A stretch of 53,942 nucleotides of DNA from positions 1-53,942 of the forward strand of contig JAGOPO010000004.1 of NCBI GenBank assembly GCA_017992005.1, read 5' to 3'. Made by a program: the position numbers and the translations under genes. The notes beneath the pieces are model-generated. The model saw only the letters and a program-made list of their open reading frames with translations, was not told where the DNA came from and ran no database searches. This document shows positions 50,482 to 53,942 of the stretch, one piece after another (the first letter of the stretch is position 1; each line of letters begins with the position of its first letter). This stretch comes from Minisyncoccota bacterium (lineage in GTDB: Bacteria; Patescibacteriota; Minisyncoccia; 2-02-FULL-40-12; GWA2-44-9).

Positions 50482-53340
50482 ATGGATATCACGCCGCCGC
50501 AGTCTCGGAGTCAGGTGCAGTCAGGGAGTGCCCCCAAGGAGCGCGTGATCCCGGTGGGAAAGAAAAAAACAGGATTCACGTGGGAGCGACTCTTCGGAGC
50601 CAATCATCCCTACGATGAGATCACCTGGGAGAAGCGTGATGCTCGCATCAGCAAAGCCAGCGGCGCGGTGGTGTTCGAGCAGCTTGGCGTTGAGGTCCCA
50701 TCGTTTTGGTCGCAGACTGCGACCGATATTGTGGCGAGCAAATATTTCCGTGGTCAGCAGAATACTCCCGAGCGCGAGACAAGCGTGAAGCAAATGATTG
50801 ATCGCGTTGCAAAGACGATAGGATTTTGGGGGGTGAAGGGGGGATACTTTGCAACAGCAGACGATGCGGAGCGATACACGGAAGATCTCACGTGGCTGTT
50901 GGTGAATCAATACTTCTCTTTCAACTCTCCCGTCTGGTTCAATGTGGGCGTCCATGACAAGCCACAGTGCTCTGCCTGTTTCATCCTTTCCGTCGACGAT
51001 GATATGCGTTCGATTCTCGACTGGTACCGCGATGAAGGTGTGATTTTTAAGGGCGGATCAGGTTCCGGATTGAATGTGTCCAAGTTGCGCTCTTCAAAGG
51101 AGCCATTGTCGAAGGGTGGATTTTCATCGGGCCCCGTATCATTTATGAAGGGTGCCGATGGAGTGGCCAATACGATTCGCTCCGGTGGTACCACGCGTCG
51201 TGCCGCCAAGATGGTGGTCATGAATGTGGATCACCCGGATCTCAAGGACTTCATCAACTGCAAGCGTGTCATCGAAGATTACTCAAAGGCACTCGAAGCA
51301 TCCGGCATCACCAACTCGCTTGATGGAGATCTCTTCACTCCGTACACGCTCTTGCCATACCAGAATGCCAACAATTCGGTACGCGTCACCGATGAGTTCA
51401 TGAAGGCGGTCGAAGAGGATGGCTCATGGGGATTCAAGGCGGTCACGACCGGGCAAGTGCTCGAGACGGTTCGCGCGCGTGAGGTGATGCAATGGATTGC
51501 CGATGCTGCGTGGCATTCAGCTGATCCTGGTATGCAGTACGACACCACCATCAATGCCTGGAATACTGTCTCCAATACGGGTCGCATTAACGCGTCCAAT
51601 CCATGCAGCGAGTACATGCACATCGACAACAGCGCCTGCAATCTCGCCTCGTTGAACTTACTCAAATTCTTGCGCGCAGATGGTTCATTCGATACAGCCA
51701 CATTCCGTCACGCAGTCGAGACGGTGATTCTTGCGCAGGATATTATCGTTGGCTATTCGAGTTACCCAACCGAAAAGATTGGGCGCAACGCAAACGACTT
51801 CCGTGAGCTTGGCCTGGGATACGCAAATCTTGGTGCACTCTTGATGGCCATGGGGCTTCCATACGATGGCAACGAAGGTCTCTTGATGGCAGGGCAGATC
51901 ACCTCGTTGATGGCAGGGCAGGCGTACCGCATGAGTGCCCTCATCGCGGACGTGAAGGGGCCCTACGCGGGTTTTGGCGTCAATCGCGACCCACAGCTCA
52001 ATGTGATTGATATGCACCGACAGGCGGCCGATGATCTCTACACAAAAGCAACTGCTGCAAAGATCGGCGACACCAGTCTACAGGCGGCATCACGCGTCGC
52101 GTGGCATGAAGCGCTTGAGCTTGCTCGCGAGTATGGTGTGCGCAATTCGCAGGTGACAGTATTGGCGCCAACGGGCACCATCGCATTCATGATGGACTGC
52201 GCGACGACAGGTATCGAGCCTGAGTTGGCGCTCATCAAGTACAAGAAGCTCGTCGGTGGCGGTGTGCTCAAGCTGGTCAACACGCAGGTGCCATCGGCGC
52301 TTCGTAATCTTGGCTACAGCGATCAGGAGGTGCAGGAGATCAACGATTACTTGTTGGACCGCGAGACGATCGAAGGCGCGCCACATCTCAAGCCAGAGCA
52401 TCTCTCCGTGTTCGATTGTTCGTTCAAGGCAGCCAATGGTGAGCGTTCCATTAGCTACATGGGACATCTTCGCATGATGGCAGCTGCGCAGCCGTTCATC
52501 TCGGGAGCCATTTCCAAGACAATTAATATGCCATCTGCATCAACCGTGGAAGACGTCTATGATGCCTATATGCAGGGATGGAAGATGGGGCTCAAGGCAA
52601 TCGCCATTTATCGCGACGGCTCCAAGGGCGTGCAACCGATGAGTACGTCGAAGTCAAAAGCTACGGCAACGCCAGCAACAGCGACCGAGGGGGTTGTTGA
52701 GCGATCGAATGGGTACACTCGCATTCATCTGCCCGATGAGCGACCAGCGCTGACGCACAAGTTTTCGGTCGGTGGCTACGAAGGGTACATGACCGTTGGT
52801 CTCTATCCTGATACGCGCAAGCCCGGAGAGCTCTTCATCGTCGCCGCCAAAGAGGGCAGCACCGTCTCGGGATTGCTCGACACTATCGCGACGTTGGTGA
52901 GTGTATCGTTGCAGGCAGGTGTGCCGCTGAAAACGTTGGTACGCAAATTCAAGGATATGAGCTTTGCGCCCGCTGGATTCACGAACACCGCTGATATCCC
53001 CACCGCAAAGAGCATTATGGATTACATCTTCCGCTACCTGGGCACACGATTCCTCGATCAGGAAGACCGTGAGGAAATCTTTGGACCCGACAGTGGTCCC
53101 AGCATGGCTACTCATGTAGAGTTAGTAGCTTCCGAGCGTTCTGCTGCTCCTGCGCAATCGTCGGCACCTGCTCCGGTGGCCCACGTGGCAGCGCCGGTTG
53201 TACAGTCGCAGCCATCGATGCATCGCTTGACCGCAACCAATGCGGACGCACCCGTGTGCACCTGCGGAACGCTGATGTTCAAAGCGGGCTCGTGCTACTC
53301 GTGTCCCAACTGTTTTGCGACGACAGGGGTGTGTAACTAG
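50482..53340 (+). CDS. nrdJ: Adenosylcobalamin-dependent (class II) ribonucleotide reductase, 952 aa
   Basis: Makes deoxynucleotides from ribonucleotides with B12. Key marks are CSACFILSV with the first catalytic cysteine, the NPCSEYMHID active-site loop with cysteine, LAPTGTIAFMMDC, and the C-terminal Cys-rich redox/zinc tail (CTCGTLMF and CPNC). Start at 50482 is preferred because the reading frame further upstream, back to 50374, overlaps the -10 TACAAT; the added part is Pro-rich and unconserved. If that promoter is wrong, the start could be 50374 (988 aa). The 100-nt leader contains a 6-bp hairpin (50383-50398). A Ser/Pro/Ala-rich linker lies before the tail. Confidence 0.94.
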   Translation: MDITPPQSRSQVQSGSAPKERVIPVGKKKTGFTWERLFGANHPYDEITWEKRDARISKASGAVVFEQLGVEVPSFWSQTATDIVASKYFRGQQNTPERETSVKQMIDRVAKTIGFWGVKGGYFATADDAERYTEDLTWLLVNQYFSFNSPVWFNVGVHDKPQCSACFILSVDDDMRSILDWYRDEGVIFKGGSGSGLNVSKLRSSKEPLSKGGFSSGPVSFMKGADGVANTIRSGGTTRRAAKMVVMNVDHPDLKDFINCKRVIEDYSKALEASGITNSLDGDLFTPYTLLPYQNANNSVRVTDEFMKAVEEDGSWGFKAVTTGQVLETVRAREVMQWIADAAWHSADPGMQYDTTINAWNTVSNTGRINASNPCSEYMHIDNSACNLASLNLLKFLRADGSFDTATFRHAVETVILAQDIIVGYSSYPTEKIGRNANDFRELGLGYANLGALLMAMGLPYDGNEGLLMAGQITSLMAGQAYRMSALIADVKGPYAGFGVNRDPQLNVIDMHRQAADDLYTKATAAKIGDTSLQAASRVAWHEALELAREYGVRNSQVTVLAPTGTIAFMMDCATTGIEPELALIKYKKLVGGGVLKLVNTQVPSALRNLGYSDQEVQEINDYLLDRETIEGAPHLKPEHLSVFDCSFKAANGERSISYMGHLRMMAAAQPFISGAISKTINMPSASTVEDVYDAYMQGWKMGLKAIAIYRDGSKGVQPMSTSKSKATATPATATEGVVERSNGYTRIHLPDERPALTHKFSVGGYEGYMTVGLYPDTRKPGELFIVAAKEGSTVSGLLDTIATLVSVSLQAGVPLKTLVRKFKDMSFAPAGFTNTADIPTAKSIMDYIFRYLGTRFLDQEDREEIFGPDSGPSMATHVELVASERSAAPAQSSAPAPVAHVAAPVVQSQPSMHRLTATNADAPVCTCGTLMFKAGSCYSCPNCFATTGVCN

Positions 53341-53354
53341 AAAAGCGACAGGAA

Positions 53355-53399
53355 TTGACGGAAAAGAGCGATATGGTATAATCCATCATCGCTCTTTTC
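53355..53399 (+). promoter_or_regulatory. Promoter whose -10 lies inside a 12-bp inverted repeat
   Basis: -35 TTGACG (53355-53360), 16-nt spacer, extended -10 TGG-TATAAT (53377-53382). Perfect inverted-repeat arms at 53361-53372 and 53388-53399 enclose the -10. The arms could end nrdJ transcription or bind a regulator. Confidence 0.65.
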
Positions 53400-53415
53400 T
53401 TGTCGGGAGGTGCAT

Positions 53416-53808
53416 GTGTTCACTCAGTATGCGTGGAATCTTGGCGTGAAGATGGTTCGCCTCTATGGGCTTGCGCTTGGACCGGTGGTGATGTTGATCG
53501 CCATCTTAGCTGCAATTGCTCCGCTTGTTGACATGCTTACACTGTCGCAAACGGTTCTCTATCCCGTACTCTCCTGCGTGACATTCGTTGGTGCAGTCGG
53601 CGCCATTTCGTATTTGCCGCTTGTTCTGCATCGAGGATGGTTCCTCCTCGCGTTCGTGTGTCACCTCTACTGCGGTGTGGTCTGTATCACGACCGATAGC
53701 GTATTGATCGTCGTATTTGGTCTTATCTTTTTGGCCTACAGTTTCTGGGAGCTATGCGTCGTGGTGCGTCTCCCGAAAGTAAGCCCAGCCCCTGCTGACC
53801 CCTCGTAA
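53416..53808 (+). CDS. Hypothetical membrane protein, 130 aa
   Basis: Three to four hydrophobic segments (about 17-40, 46-72, 75-95, 97-116) and a short Pro-rich tail. Unknown family. GTG start at 53416 with GGGAGG five bases before; an earlier GTG at 53410 overlaps that site. The stop codon lies in the loop of the terminator at 53797. Confidence 0.68.
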   Translation: MFTQYAWNLGVKMVRLYGLALGPVVMLIAILAAIAPLVDMLTLSQTVLYPVLSCVTFVGAVGAISYLPLVLHRGWFLLAFVCHLYCGVVCITTDSVLIVVFGLIFLAYSFWELCVVVRLPKVSPAPADPS

Positions 53809-53824
53809 GAGGGGTCGTTTTTTA
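53797..53824 (+). terminator. Terminator overlapping the end of the 53416 gene
   Basis: 8-bp stem (53797-53804/53809-53816), loop GTAA containing the stop codon, then a T run. Confidence 0.85.
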
Positions 53825-53849
53825 TTGAGTACACGATTGCAGGGTGATG

Positions 53850-53858
53850 TGCTACCAT
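53850..53858 (+). promoter_or_regulatory. Extended -10 (TGCTACCAT) of the last gene
   Basis: Predicted +1 at 53865, one base before the ATG at 53866. Confidence 0.55.
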
Positions 53859-53865
53859 CTCGCGC

Positions 53866-53942
53866 ATGCGTGCTTCACGAATGTTTCTCGTCGCGTGCGT
53901 CTCCATGCTTACTGGCATAGCCATTGCGTCGTGGTGGCATGT
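53866..53942 (+). CDS. Start of a membrane-protein gene, cut by the window end
   Basis: 25 complete codons from the ATG without a stop. The peptide begins with a few basic residues, then a hydrophobic helix with Cys, Met, Leu, Ile and Ala, ending near Trp-Trp-His. It could be a signal peptide or first membrane helix. The layout faintly recalls the N-terminus of ComEC-type proteins, but too little is visible to assign it. The extended -10 upstream predicts a leaderless message. Confidence 0.5.
   Translation, partial: MRASRMFLVACVSMLTGIAIASWWH

Noticed and set aside
50399-50618. Short frames starting at 50399 and 50412 in the nrdJ leader
   Set aside because: Unconserved, overlapping the nrdJ frame, no ribosome site; a regulatory leader peptide cannot be excluded but is not supported.

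Overview
The window is a 53.9 kb, roughly 50% GC stretch of a bacterial chromosome, most likely from a Patescibacteria/CPR (candidate phyla radiation) organism. The reasons are: a 16S rRNA with non-consensus bases in otherwise universal primer sites and shortened helices; very short intergenic gaps with 4-nt ATGA overlaps; a type IV pilus cluster with a multidomain prepilin; a B12-dependent ribonucleotide reductase; a transketolase split into two genes; and many small proteins of unknown function. TGA is used as a stop throughout (for example at 9020-9022), so the standard bacterial code applies. I cannot place it at a lower rank.

Layout. 1-1.3 kb: 3' part of a 16S gene that ends in its own terminator, with no 23S behind it. 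1.4-6.7 kb: small and membrane proteins, a candidate structured RNA, a SIMPL protein, a SpoU-type methylase, RNase HII and a CPBP protease. 6.7-10.4 kb: sugar-phosphate operon (GAPDH, transketolase N half, two cysteine-bearing exported proteins, transketolase C half). 10.4-11.3 kb: a cysteine-free family-4 UDG and an isolated tRNA-Ile/tRNA-Ala pair. 11.3-13.4 kb: C39-like peptidase and an exported fibronectin-like protein. 13.5-28.1 kb: a continuous minus-strand block. Read in its own direction it holds an aromatic amino-acid lyase (MIO type), a PaaK-like adenylating enzyme, a ThiF/E1-like enzyme, a nitroreductase, a sensor kinase, a response regulator, a receiver-PilB fusion, PilC and four pilin or pilus-assembly genes. 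28.2-34.6 kb: RmuC, proton-pumping pyrophosphatase, CBS protein and small unknowns. 34.8-38.9 kb: copper export genes behind peptidyl-tRNA hydrolase. 39-43 kb: M1 aminopeptidase and three small membrane proteins. 43-49 kb: signal peptidase, a degenerate HisRS-like protein, bS21, YqeY, YbeY, FtsA and FtsZ. 49.3-53.9 kb: small single-gene cassettes, NrdJ and the start of one more gene.

Expression signals fall into two styles. Many housekeeping genes have an extended -10 (TGnTAnnnT) placed so that transcription should begin at or within a few bases of the start codon, which implies leaderless mRNAs (13422, 21074, 28074, 32504, 38926, 53866 and others). A second set, mostly small unknown proteins, has near-consensus TTGAC(A/T)-N16/17-TATAAT promoters, a real leader, a strong Shine-Dalgarno site and its own terminator.

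The most interesting region is 22.8-28.1 kb. A four-gene aromatic-acid-like metabolic cassette (lyase, ligase, E1-like, nitroreductase) is translationally coupled, through the nitroreductase, to a membrane histidine kinase that lies directly upstream of a pilus operon whose assembly ATPase itself carries a receiver domain.
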